This document shows positions 1-10,926 of a DNA stretch of 64,000 nucleotides, piece after piece. The notes beneath the pieces are model-generated. The model was not told the DNA's origin. It made no database searches and saw nothing but the letters and a program-made list of their open reading frames with translations. The position numbers and the translations under genes are program-made. Source of the DNA: Rattus norvegicus (lineage: Eukaryota; Chordata; Mammalia; Rodentia; Muridae); contig NC_086022.1 in assembly GCF_036323735.1 (NCBI RefSeq), positions 64,166,702 to 64,230,701 of the forward strand, in the 5' to 3' direction. Every line of letters starts with the position of its first letter. The first letter of the stretch is position 1.

Positions 1-62
1 GACTACCTTTGGGGTTGGAGAAGAGCACTTTCAGACAAGAGCACGTTTGTCTAAGTGCGAGG

Positions 63-158
63 TTTTCTCTCTCTCTCTCTCTCTCTTTCTTTCTTCCTTC
101 CTTCCTCCCTTCCTCCCTTCCTCTCTCCCTCCCCCCTCTCTCTTTCTTTCTTTCACAC
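63..158. repeat. Pyrimidine-rich low-complexity tract
   Basis: CT, CTTT and CTTCC runs without unique sequence. On the minus strand this is a GA/GAAA/GAAGG tract lying exactly at the 3' end of the neighbouring minus-strand L1 3' UTR. It is probably a degenerate L1 A-rich tail that expanded into a microsatellite. Short open frames across it are composition artefacts. Confidence 0.9.
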
Positions 159-1015
159 TCCAGATTTTATTTCCCTTCCAGTCCACCCTCCAACTGTTCC
201 ACATCCCATACCTCCTCCCCATGCCCCTGTCTCCATAAGGATGCCCTCACCCCACCCACCTCACCAGACCTCTAAAGTCCCTGGGGTTTCCAGTCTCTTG
301 AGGGTGAGGCGCATCTTCTCTGACTGAACACAGACCTGGAGTCCTCTGCTCTATATGTGATGGAGGCCTCATCTCAGCTGGTGTATGCTGCCTGGTTGGT
401 GATCCAGGGTCTGAGAGATCTCAGGTATCCAGGTTAATTGAGACTGCTGGTTCTCCTACAGAGTAACCCTCCTCCTCAGCTTCTTCCAGCTTCTTTCTAA
501 TTCAACCACAGGGGTCAGCAGCTTCTGTTCATTGGTTGGGTGCAAATATCTGCATCTGACTCTTTCAGCTGCTTGTTGGGTCTTTTGGAGGGCAGTCATG
601 ATAGGTCCCTTTTTGTGAGCACCCCATAGCCTCAGTAATAGTGCCAGGCCTTGGGGCCTTCCCTTGAGCTGGACCCCACTTTGGGCCTGTCTCTGGACCT
701 TCTTTTCCTCAGGCTCTTTTCCATTTCCATCCCTGCAGTTCTTTCAAACAGGAACAATTTTGAGTCAGAGTTTTGACTGTGGGATGGCAGCATCATCTCT
801 CACTTGATGCCCTGTCTTTCTGCTGGATGTGGGCTCTACAAGTCACCTCTCCCCTCTGTCGGGCTCCCCCTTTGAATCCTGAGAGTTTCTTACCTCCCAG
901 GTCTCTGGTACATTCTGGAGGGTCCTCCCAACCTCCTACCTCCCAAGGTTGCCTGTTTCCATTCTTTCTGCTGGCCCTCGAGGCTTCAGTCCTTTCCCCC
1001 CACCCAGTATGAGGT
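159..1015 (-). mobile_element. L1 3' UTR fragment (rodent Lx-type), minus strand
   Basis: Read on the minus strand this is the purine-rich, CAG-rich 3' UTR of an older rodent L1, ending in AATAAAATCTGGAGTG next to the tail tract at 63-158. The same module recurs at 2641-2895 and 31911-32760, which supports a repeat origin. No ORF2 is attached, so this is a 5'-truncated copy. The open frames in it are not genes. Confidence 0.8.
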
Positions 1016-1293
1016 TTTCACAATGGAGACAGTGACGAGAAGAAAAGCACTGACACCTGAGGGTGAGGAAAGCGAACACTTCCTGCCTTACCTTCTGTCT
1101 TGGATCCTTCTCACTCCCTCCCTCACAAAACCCAGCCTAAAATAAACAGGATGATCGAGTATATATTGAGGGAAAAGGTAGAAAAAGTAAAAGGAGCTTT
1201 AAGTCCACTTTCACATTGATAAATGAAGTTCTAGAAACCATCTATGATTATTTTCAAACAAGTCAGCACTGAGAGATAAGTGGTCCTGCCTTC

Positions 1294-1346
<53 letters not shown>

Positions 1347-2091
1347 CTTCATTTCCTAGACACTCTGTAGAACTACACCTTTGCTAATTCTATTTAGTGA
1401 CTTCCTAAGGTCATCCTTAATTGTTGATTTCTAATTCTAATGCAAACTTACCGCCCTCGATTCTGCTCCTCATCGCTTGGATGACACCGTGGGAAATAAC
1501 CCTGGAGGAGGATGTCCTTTTAAGAAGTTTAGTTGGCAATGTCTCCCCAACATCTGATTCCTTCTGACTGTGGAAAGGATGGTAAATTATAACTAAGCAT
1601 TTGTATTATACGTGTACGTAATAAAACATATATAATATATGCATATACACATTTGCATGGACAGATGGCAGAAGGCCTTGAGGGATTATGTCACATAGTA
1701 TGTCTAAGGTTTCATGGAACAAGAGCCTCAGGAGATGTAAACAGGGATGCTACAACAAAAACAAAACAAAACAAGAAACCTTGAATGTAAAGGTATATAG
1801 TAAATATGACATATATCTTTCCTGGGGGCAGGGAATCTCTCCTATCCCGACTTAGCATGGGAAACTCTCAACTACAGTGAAGAAACCCATTAATTTATGT
1901 ATTGCTTCACACTAATCCCACATGGGGTTCTTCGACCCTTTATGAAAAGATAGTCTTCAGGGCAGCAGCTTGGGAAAAACATGCCTACTTTAACGAATTT
2001 CAGAAAATAAGTAGACACTGTGATATTTCAGATGACCCCAGGGAACACAGAGAAACATCTTGAACTGAGAGGGCTGGTTCATAAGGGAGGA
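1016..2091. other. Unique non-coding sequence
   Basis: No recognisable gene or interspersed repeat apart from the CT microsatellite at 1299-1343, a short AT-rich patch near 1610-1650 and a CAAAA-rich patch near 1755-1775. Stops are frequent in all frames. Confidence 0.6.
1299..1343. repeat. (CT)n microsatellite
   Basis: About 22 uninterrupted CT dinucleotides. Confidence 0.97.
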
Positions 2092-2280
2092 AGAAGCTGG
2101 GAGTGGTGACGCAAGCTTTTAGTCCCAGCACTCGGGAGGCAGAAGCAAGTGGATCTCTGAGTTTGAGGCCAGCCTGGTCTTCAAACCAAGTTTCAAACCA
2201 GCCAGGGCTACACAGAGAAACTCTGTCTTCGAAAATCAAAATCAAAATCAAAGCAAAGCAAAACAAAAGAAAAAGAGGGA
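2092..2280 (+). mobile_element. B1 SINE, plus strand
   Basis: This 7SL-derived SINE has the landmarks of B1: a GGTGACGCAAGC start region, TAGTCCCAGCACTCGGGAGG, GAGGCCAGCCTGGTCT and CAGGGCTACACAGAG, followed by an A-rich tail of CAAAAT and CAAAG units. It is moderately diverged, with a small local duplication (CAAACCAAGTTTCAAACCA) in the middle. Confidence 0.92.
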
Positions 2281-2640
2281 GGAGGAGATTTAACGACAAT
2301 TTAATGGTACCCTGAGGTGACTTTGGGTGGACAACTAGCATCTTTCTTCGTCTGCAACCAGCTTGCCTGTATCCTTTGGCAAGTTTTCCCCTCACCGCTC
2401 ACCTTCAGACACCATCCCTGTCCCCGTTGCTCTCTGCAGACACATCTCCATGTCTCCTCGTGCAGTTCCAGGTGTGGTTTGACCTTTGTGCACAGGGAGA
2501 GAGGAGACTTGTCTTCCTGATTGCTCACGTCTGCCTTTTCCTCATAACCACGTTACCTGTGGAGCAGGGTCAGGCTTTGTTTCAGACTCCTTAAGTGTAT
2601 AGTTAGCAGTCTCAGGACGGCCTCCCCTTCAGTCTCTGCT
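2281..2640. other. Unique non-coding sequence
   Basis: No repeat or gene recognised. Overlapping short frames on both strands, up to 75 codons, have no recognisable domain. Confidence 0.5.
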
Positions 2641-2895
2641 CCACTCTTTGTTCCTGTATCTCCTTCAGACAGGAGCAATTCTAGGCTAAAATTTTGAGAA
2701 GGGTGGGTGGCCCCATCCCCCAACCAGGGGCCTTGCCTGATCTATGGATATGGTCTTTACAGGTTCTCTCTCCCCTTTGTTGGGAGTTTCAGCAAATCTT
2801 ATCCCTGTTGGGTCTTGGGAGCCTCTTGATTTCCTGGCATCTGGGACTTGCTAGCCCACCTGGGGATCCATCTCATATGCAGCCACCGAACCCAT
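2641..2895 (-). mobile_element. L1 3' UTR fragment, minus strand
   Basis: It matches the module near 735-900 in the same orientation: a TTCAGACAGGAGCAATTCT-like start, then the segment with GGTTCTCTCTCCCC and GGAGCCTCTTG. It abuts a plus-strand L1 3' end without a spacer. Confidence 0.65.
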
Positions 2896-3395
2896 CACTA
2901 TTGCTAAAGCCAAGAAGTACTTGCTGACAGAAGCCAGCTATGGATGTCTCCTGAGAAGCTCTGCCAGAGTCTTACTGATACAGATGAGGATGCTTGCAGG
3001 ACTGAGCATGGGACCCTAATGGAGGAGTTAGAGAAGGGACTGAAGGAGCTGAAGGGATTTGCAACCCCATAGGAAGAACAACAATATCAACCAACCAGAG
3101 CCCCCAGAGCTCCCAGGGACTAAACCACCAACCAATGAGTATACATGAAGGGACTGGTGGCTCCAGCAGCATATGTAGCAGAGAATGGCATTGACTGGTA
3201 TCAATAGGAGGAAAAGCCCTTGGTCCTGTGAAGGCTCATTTCCCCAGTGTAGGGAAATTCCAGGGCATTGAGGTGGGAGTGGGTGGGTGGGTGAGCATCT
3301 TCATAGAAGCAGGGGGAGAGGGGATGGGAGAGGGGGGGAACAGGGAAAGGGGATGACATTTGAAATGTAAATACATAAAATATCCATTAAAAAAA
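2896..3395 (+). mobile_element. L1 3' end, plus strand
   Basis: Typical rodent L1 3' terminal module: GAGGCTCTGCCAGAG-like start, ATGGAGGAGTTAGAG, CTGAAGGAGCTGAAGGG, CCCAGGGACTAAACCACC, a G-rich polypurine section and the end GACATTTGAAATGTAAATA followed by an A run. It is related to 23845-24302 and to the 3' part of the minus copy at 33151. No coding capacity. The G-rich section holds a canonical G-quadruplex motif at 3275-3291. Confidence 0.88.
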
Positions 3396-3955
3396 ACCCT
3401 ATATCCATAAAATGTATATAGTTAGCTTCATTTTAAGATTATATGTGTATACTCTAACTATTTAAAAAAGAAACTATGATAAGGAACACATACTCTAGTT
3501 TGACATGTGTCAGGTTTAACATCCTGGAGACCACCACTCCAGGGGCCCCGCTTCAGGGCAAGCTTGACGGAGTTCAAACCCAGAGACAGCGCTTCTCTTG
3601 ACATCTGTGTACATATTTGAATGTTTTACTGATGTGTCTTTGAGTAGAGTTTATATCTCTACCCTGATGTGCTCCTAAATTCATATCTGTGCATGTCCCC
3701 TCAGGTGAATTATTGCAAGAATATACTCCTTGTTAATGCAGGAGTAGCTATGTTCTGTTCTCTCTTGGGAAAAGCTTGGATCCAATCCTCTGTTCTCTCT
3801 TGGGCTGAAAAATCAGCTGCTTGACAAGTGGACACATTGCACCACGGCGGGAGCGGATTATAGCAGTTCCATGAATTACATCATCCTCTTTCTCTGCCGT
3901 CATAAGTATTTTACATAAATATGTCAGTGTGTACAGCAGTTTATTTGTTCTCATA
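3396..3955. other. Unique non-coding sequence
   Basis: AT-rich at the L1 tail side, then ordinary unique DNA. No repeat family or exon recognised. Confidence 0.5.
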
Positions 3956-4640
3956 TTGACTCCCTTCTACATTATATTTTGTAACAGAAAGAGAATCAAG
4001 ATTCAAATGACTCGTCTGACTAGACACTGAACTTTGCCATTTGTGGGAAGGCAAAGCAAGCAAATGACCATAGTTATCTGTCGCCCGGCTCGTCACCTTT
4101 TATGTTACACACCTCATGGAGTAAAATGTGCAAATAGGTTTCCTTCCGCGTCTGCCAAGTCCAAACCCGCCATGGTCTTTTGACACACAATATAATGAGA
4201 TTATTAGCATCGCACACTGCTGCTGTGCCTTATTGTTCCTGGCGAACAGAACATGGACCCCGGTTACAACTCATCATCAAAATCAGAGTAGACGCTCTGG
4301 GAAAGAACGGAGTGTTCCATTGTGGAAACTTCGCTAACTTAAATAATCATGCGACTGAGTGCTATGAGAATTCGACCTCTTGCCGTCACCCAGCAAGTGC
4401 CCACCTGAGGACTTTATTTTCGTGACATCTTTACAGCTCCAGTGTGCAAGATTTCAATTTTCTTCGGTGTTACAAAATCACGCGGGCGAACATGGGGAAA
4501 TATTTATTGCTTTGTAAAACTCCTGACAGGTGTGCCACAGAAAAAGACGGGTTTTCTTTACAAATAGGTGTTTAGATGAGGTTTTAGTATCGTCAAATAT
4601 ATTTGACAAAAATATAAACTAGCTGAATAAGCCCCGTGAA
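3956..4640. promoter_or_regulatory. CpG-rich unique segment, possible conserved regulatory element
   Basis: Between 4081 and 4560 I count about 20 CpG dinucleotides, far above the surrounding AT-rich DNA, with no match to any repeat I know. TAAT-type motifs (ATAATGAGATTATTAGC, TTAAATAATCATGCG) are interspersed. This combination is common in conserved non-coding elements and CpG-rich enhancers. Frames of 69 and 81 codons exist but show no recognisable protein. The call is inference; conservation was not tested. Confidence 0.35.
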
Positions 4641-4678
4641 AACAGTAGCAAAGAAAAGCCTCCGTGGGTCCCCGTGAG

Positions 4679-5215
4679 CTCCATTTTCCGGTCCACACCT
4701 CTAACCACAATCCCAGATGCCTGCAGCCAGCAGTTCTACCAGGTGAGGCCCCTTCCCTAATTCCCTGCCTGCTGCCCCTCTAGGCAAATCCTGCAACAGC
4801 AAGCTCCGCCCTGCTCCCTCCGCACTTCATTTCCGGGGCCACATCTCCAACCGCATCCCTGGAAGCCCGCTGCTGCTCGGGCCAACCAAGTGAGACTCCC
4901 AAGTCCCGAACTCCTGCCTGGGTCCCTGGCAAGCCCAGCAGCCTTAAGCACCCTTCTGCACTTCCGGTCCTCACCTCTAATCACAATCTCAGATCCCTGC
5001 AGCCAGCAGGGACCATCAGGTAAGACTCCTACTCCAATTCCTTGCCTTCCAGGCCCTGCGGGAAATCCAGCTGCAGCAGCTCTTGCCCTGCCCCCTCTGC
5101 ACTCCATTTCCTGGGTCACAACTCCTCCTACATCCTGGGAGGCCCGCTGCCACCAGCTGTACCTGCAGCCCCAGAGGCCTGCTCCCAGCAGGGACTACCA
5201 GGCCTGCAAACACCT
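4679..5215 (+). promoter_or_regulatory. L1 5' UTR with tandem promoter-like units
   Basis: Four related units start near 4686, 4831, 4962 and 5108, each marked by TTCCGG or TTCCTGG followed by a CACA-C-CTC segment. Spacing alternates 145, 131 and 146 bp. Units 1 and 3 share CTGCAGCCAGCAG; units 2 and 4 share GGAGGCCCGCTGC or GGAAGCCCGCTGC. The higher-order period is therefore about 277 bp. Rodent L1 promoters are known to be built from tandem 5' monomers. Here the units are diverged, so activity is doubtful. Confidence 0.7.
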
Positions 5216-5264
5216 AGGTGGTTAAAGGCCAGCATAAGAATGCAATCAGCAAAGCCTGGGTAAT

Positions 5265-6293
5265 ATGGCAGGACAGCCCGGCTGTCCTACAATATCCTTC
5301 TCTGAATATCCTACCATACCTGAATCACAAGAAAATGACCTCAAATCCAATCATGTGAAGATCATAGAGGCCTTTAAGGAGGAAATGAATAAATACCTTA
5401 AAGAAACACAGGAAAACACAACAAAACAGGTAGAAGCTCTTAAAGAGGAAACAAATAAATATAAATAAATACAACCAAACAGGTAAAAGAAATGAACAAA
5501 ACTGTCCAAGACCTGAAAATGGATATAGAACCAATAGAGAAAACACAAGCTGAGGCAATCCTGGAGATAGAAAACCTAGGAAAAAGAATATGAACTACTT
5601 ACACAAGCATCACCAACAGCATGCAGGGGATGGGAGAGAGATTCTCAGGCATAGAGGATACGATAGAAGAAATTGATACATTGGTCAAAGAAAATGCTAA
5701 AGCTAAAAAGTATCTAACACAAAACATTCTGGAAATTCTAGACACAATAAGTAGATCAAACCTAAGGATAATAGGTATAGAAGAGAGTGAAGACTCCCAA
5801 CTTAAAGGGCCAGTAAATATCTTCAACAAAATTATAGAAGAAAACTTCCCTAACCTAAAGAAAGGGATGGCGATAAACGTATAAGAAGCCTACAGAACTC
5901 CAAATAGAGTGGAGCAAAAAAGAGAATCCTCCGGCCACATAATAATCAAAACATTAAATGTACAGAACAAAGAAAGAATACTAAAAGCTCAAGGGATAAA
6001 AGCCAAGTAACATATAAAGGTAGACCTACTAGGATTGCATCAGACATAACAGAGACTTCAAAAATCAGAAGGGCCTGGGCAGATGTCTTATAGTCTCCAA
6101 GAGATCACAGATGCCAGCCCAGACTACTATCCAGCAAAACTTTTAATCACCATAAATGGAGAAAACAAGATATTCCATGACAAAACCAAATTTAAACAGT
6201 ATCTTTCTACTAATCTGGCCCTAAAGGGGATATTAAAAGGAAAACTCTAATACAAGGAAGATAATAAGACCCAAGAAAACACAAGAAGTAGAT
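5265..6293 (+). pseudogene. L1 ORF1 relic (RNA-binding chaperone protein)
   Basis: L1 ORF1p is a trimeric RNA-binding chaperone with an N-terminal coiled coil, a central RRM and a C-terminal domain. The ATG at 5265 opens a 67-codon frame rich in Glu and Lys heptads (residues about 25-67), matching the coiled coil. A stop follows at 5466. A second open piece at 5621-5884 continues the coiled coil and contains RSNLRIIGIEESED, the start of the RRM. Later sequence to about 6293 is recognisable as the C-terminal domain but has many stops, such as the one just after 5881. Not translatable as a full protein. Confidence 0.88.
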
Positions 6294-6329
6294 AATTCCA
6301 CATTAACAAAACCAAAAGAAGACACACAC

Positions 6330-9300
6330 ACACACACCATCAAAATAACAGGAACTAACAATCATTATATCTCTCAATATCAATAGTCATTGATATCTCT
6401 CAGTATCAATAGTCTCAATTCCCCAATAAAAAGTCAAAGGCTAACGGAGTAGATGAATAAACAGGATCCATCATCCATCATATAAGAAACACACCTCAGC
6501 AATAAAGATAGACATTTCCTCAGAGTAAAGGGCTGAAAAAAGTTTTCCAAGCAAATGGACCCCAGAAACAAGCTTGAGTAGCCATTCTAATAGCTAAAAA
6601 AATAAATAAATAAATAAATAAATAAAAAAAAATAGAGTTTTAGTCAAAAGTAATCAAAAGAGATAGGGAAGGACACTTCATGCTCATTAAAGGAAAATGT
6701 CCACCAGGATGATGTTTCAATTCTGAACATCAATAGCCCTAATGCAAGGGCACCCACATTCGTAAAGGGAACATTGTGAAAGCTTAAATCACACATTGAA
6801 CCCCACAGATTGATAATGGGAGACTTCAACACAACACTCTCACCAACTGACAGGTTATCGAGACAGAAACTAAACAGAGAAATAATGAAACTTGTTACAG
6901 AAAATTCTCCAACCCAAATAAGGCCATGCAAAGAAAACACAACTGAATTACTATGAATACAAGCTACATGCCTAGATTGGGCAGATCTACCACTACACTA
7001 CTCTATTCCCCAGCTATGAGCTCCCTTATAACTTGCAGTTTCTCCAGGCTACATGCTTCAGCCCCAACTTCCTTCCACCTCTTCCTCCTCTCCTCTTCCC
7101 CCCTCTCCCCAACTCTTCAGCTCCACCTTCCCTTCTCCTGCCCAATCACTGGCTCTCGCCTTTATTTTACAAGTTAAAATGGGGAGAAGGTTCTGATGAA
7201 GTCACCTGAATACGTGATTCACTCTCGTCCTAGGTAGCCCTTCATGGGGAAACATGATTAACATAAAATACAGACAGCATCAGGGCAACCCACAAAAACT
7301 AACAGAGGTTATGAAACAAATGGACCTAACAGACATCTACAGAACATTTCACCCAAACATAAAAGATTCTACCTCCTTTTCAGGTCCTCGTGGGTCCTTT
7401 TCCCAAACTGACCATATATTTGGTAACAACACAAGCATCAACAGATACAAGAAAATTGAAATAGCTCCTTATATCCTATCAGACTTCCATGAATAAAAGC
7501 TGGACTTCAACAACAACAGAAATAGCAGAAAGCCTACAGACTCATGGAAACTGAACAACTCTACTGAATGCTCAATAAAGAATAAAAAAAAAAAAGAAAG
7601 AAATGAAAGACTGTGTGGAATTCAATGACAATGAGGGCACAGCATGCCCAAACTTATGGGACACTATGAAAACAGTTCACAGAGGAAAGTTCATAGCACT
7701 AAGTGCCCCCATAAAGACATTGGAAAGTTCTTATACTAAAAATTAAAAGTACATATGAAAGCTCTAGGGAAAAAAAAGAAGCAAACACAGGCAGGAGGAA
7801 TAGATGGTAGGGAATAATCAAACTCAGGGCTGAAATCAATCAACTAGAAACAAAGAGCAAAACACAAAAAAAATCAACAAAACCAAAAGCTGGTTCTTTG
7901 AGAAAACCAACAAGATAGACAAACTTTAGCCAAACTAACGAAAAGACAGTGAGCCAGTATCCAAATTAAGAAAATCAGAAATGAAAAGGGAGACATAGCA
8001 ATGGACACTGAGGAAATTCGATGAGTAATTAGGTCTTACTTCAAAAACCTGTACTCCACAAAATTGGAAAATCTAAATGAAATGGATGGTTTTCTAGACA
8101 GATACCAAACAATAAAGTTCAGTCAGTATCAGGTAAATTGTTAACTAGTCCTACAACCCTTAAGGAAATAGAAACAGTCATCCAAAGTCTTTCAACCAAG
8201 AAAAGCCCTGGGCCAGATGGTTTTGGTTCCGAATTCTACCAGACTTTCAAAAAAGAGCTAGTACCAATACTTCTCAAACCATTCCATAAAATAAAACCAG
8301 AATGAACATTGCTAAACGCACTCTGTGAGGACACAGCCATCCTGATAACTAAAGTACACAAAGACTCAACCAAGAAAATAATGGCAGACCAATTTAAACA
8401 CTCAATAAAATACGAACTGAGTCCAAGAATATACATCAAAGACATCATCCACCATGATCAAGTAGGCTTTATCCCAGGGATGCAGGGGTGGTTCACTATA
8501 TGAAAATCCATCAGTACAACCCATGACATAAACAAACTGAGAGAAAAAAACACATGATCATCTCACTAGGTGCTGACAAAGCCTTTGACAAAAATCCAGC
8601 ACTCCACAATAAAAGCCTTGGAGAGATCAGGGATACACAGTGCATGCCTAAACACAATAAGGCAATATACAGTAAACTGAAGTTAAACAGAGAGAATCTT
8701 AAAGCATTTTCACCAAAATCGGGGACAAAACAAGGCTGCCCACTCTCTCCCTACCTATTTGATATAGTATTGAAGTCCTAGCTAGAGCAATAAAACAACC
8801 AAAGGAGATCAAGGGGATACAAATTGGAAAGGAAGAAGTCAAAGTACTGCTATTTGTACTATACATCGGTGACCCCGAAATTCTACCAGAGAGTTCCTAC
8901 AGCTGATAAACACCTTCAGCAAAGCGGCTGGATACTAAATTAACTTTAAAAAAAAACCCAAAACAAACAAACAAAAAACCCCCAGTAGCCCTCCTTTCTA
9001 CAAATGATAAACTGAATGCCAACATCAAGTTAAACATAGAGAAGAATAAATAACCTTCACAATGGTCACAAATAATATAAAATACCTTGGTGTAACTCTA
9101 ACCAAGCAAGTGAAAGACCTGTATGATAAGAATTTCGACTCCCTGAAAAAGAAATTGAAGATCAGAAGTTGGAAAGATCTCCCATGCTCATGGATTAGCA
9201 TAGTGAAAACGACCATCTTGCCAAAAGCAATCTACAGGTTTAATGCAATCCCCATCAAAATTCCAACACAATTTATTACAGACCTTGAAAGAACAATTCT

Positions 9301-10571
9301 CAACATCATGTGGAAAAACAAAACTCAAGATAACTAAAACAATCCTGTATAGTAAAACAACTTCTGGGGGTATTACCACCCCTGACTTCAAGCTGTACTA
9401 CAAACCACTACTAATTTAAAAACTGCATATGGCATAGAAGCAGACAGACTGATTAATATAATCAAATCAAAGACCTCCAAATAAACCTACACACCGATGG
9501 ATACTTGATTTTTGACAAAGAAGCCAAAACCATACAATGGAAAAGGGACAGCAGATGGTGTTGGTCTAAGTGGATGTCTGCATGTAGAAGAATGCAAATA
9601 GATCTATATTTATCACCCTGCACAGAACTCAAGTCCAAATGGATCAAAGACCTTAATGTGAAACCACACATACCAAATCTAATAGAACAGAAAGTGGGGA
9701 ATATCCCTGAACTCACTGGTGCAGGAGACAAGTTCCTGAACAGAACACCATAGCTCAGGAACCAAGATTAACAATAAATGGGACCTCATGAAACTGAAAA
9801 ACTTCTGTAAGGCAAAGGACAAAATGATAGCCTCAAGATTGGGAAAGGCTCTTCACCAACCCTACATCTGACAGAGGGCTAATATCTAAAGATATATAAA
9901 GAACTCAAGAATTTAGATACTAACAATCCCAAAAACCCAAATAAAACAGGGAATTCTCAACAGTGGAATCTCTAATGCCTGAGAAGCACTTAAAGAAATG
10001 TTCAATGTAAAACAAAATGACTCTGAGATTCTGCCTCACACTGATCAGAATGGCAAAGGTCAAAAACTAAAGTGACAGCAGATGCTGGTGAGGGTGTGGA
10101 GAAAGAGGAACACTCCTCCATTGCTGGTAGGAGTGCAAACTTGTATAACAACTCTGAAAATCAACTTAGTAGTTTCTCTGAAAATTAAGAATAGTTCTAC
10201 CTCAAGACCCAGCTATACCACTCCTGGGCATATACCCAAAAGATGCTCCACTATCCCACAAGGACATTTGCTCAACTATGCTCAGAGTGGCTTTATTCAT
10301 AATAGCTAGAAACTGGAAACAACCCAGATGCCCATCAACTGAAGAATGGAGAAAGAAAATGTGGTTCATTTACACAACAGAATACTATTTAGCTCTTAAG
10401 AATGAGGACATCATGAGTTTTTCAGGCAAATGGATGGAACTAGAAAATATTATTCTGAGTGAAGTAACCCAGACCAAGAAACACACACATGGTATATACT
10501 CACAAGTGGGTCTTAGCCATAAAGCACAGGATAACTATGCTACAGTCCACAGACCCAAAGAAACCAAGTAA
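6330..10571 (+). pseudogene. L1 ORF2 relic (endonuclease, reverse transcriptase, Cys-rich end)
   Basis: ORF2p normally supplies an APE-type endonuclease, a reverse transcriptase and a C-terminal Cys-rich region of about 1,280 residues. Pieces can be followed in order. Endonuclease sequence with LTEVMKQMDLTDIY lies at 7254-7496, where the conserved SDH of family members reads SDFH. RT regions include DQVGFIPGMQGWF (8309-8503), ADKAFDK and GTKQGCPLSPYLF (8554-8781). The FADD catalytic box expected near 8850 is deleted; the text passes from LLF to VLYIGDP. C-terminal pieces are at 9062-9337, 9505-9753 and 10082-10571. Stops, frameshifts and an inserted element make it non-functional. Confidence 0.92.
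6893..7295 (-). mobile_element. LTR-like insertion inside L1 ORF2
   Basis: ORF2 similarity stops after the segment around 6870-6890 and resumes at about 7295. The intervening 400 bp is unrelated to L1 and is C-rich on the plus strand. On the minus strand it carries an AATAAAGGCGAGAGCC polyadenylation-like motif followed by TGATTGGGCAG and a purine-rich stretch, which resembles rodent ERV LTRs. Family and exact ends are unknown, and I saw no clean duplication at the ends. Confidence 0.5.
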
Positions 10572-10926
10572 CAAGGAGGCCCTGAGGGAGGATGCTTGAA
10601 ACTTTCTCAGAAGGGGAAATAAAATAGGTAAAATAGGTATTGGAGGTGGATGGATGGAGGGAACCGGATGAGAGAGGAGATGGGTAGGGATCAGGTATGG
10701 GGAGAGCAGAGAGAGTGAATGGAACTGGGCAGTGGGCAGGGGGAAACATCTCTAGGACCTGGGGCAGCAGGGGTGAGGAGGGCCCAGGGAGTCTATAGGG
10801 GTGACTCTAGCTGAGGCTCCTAGCAGCAGGGGATGGAGCCTGACGAGGCCATCTCCTGTAGCCAGCAGGACTCCCAGTGAAAGGGAGCCCTTACCTGATG
10901 ACCCATTTCGCCAGCCTTACACAGTG

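Larger units (their letters stand above)
4660..10890 (+). mobile_element. Near full-length degenerate L1 retrotransposon (Lx-type)
   Basis: One plus-strand element with all parts in order: a GC-rich 5' UTR of tandem units (about 4679-5215), an ORF1 relic (5265-6293), an ORF2 relic (about 6330-10571) and a purine-rich 3' UTR (10572-10890). Both ORFs carry many stops and frameshifts, an LTR-like insertion splits ORF2 at about 6893-7295, and the 3' UTR ends without a visible poly(A). The copy cannot mobilise itself. An (AAAT)n run lies at about 6596-6632. No clear target-site duplication was found by eye. Confidence 0.92.
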
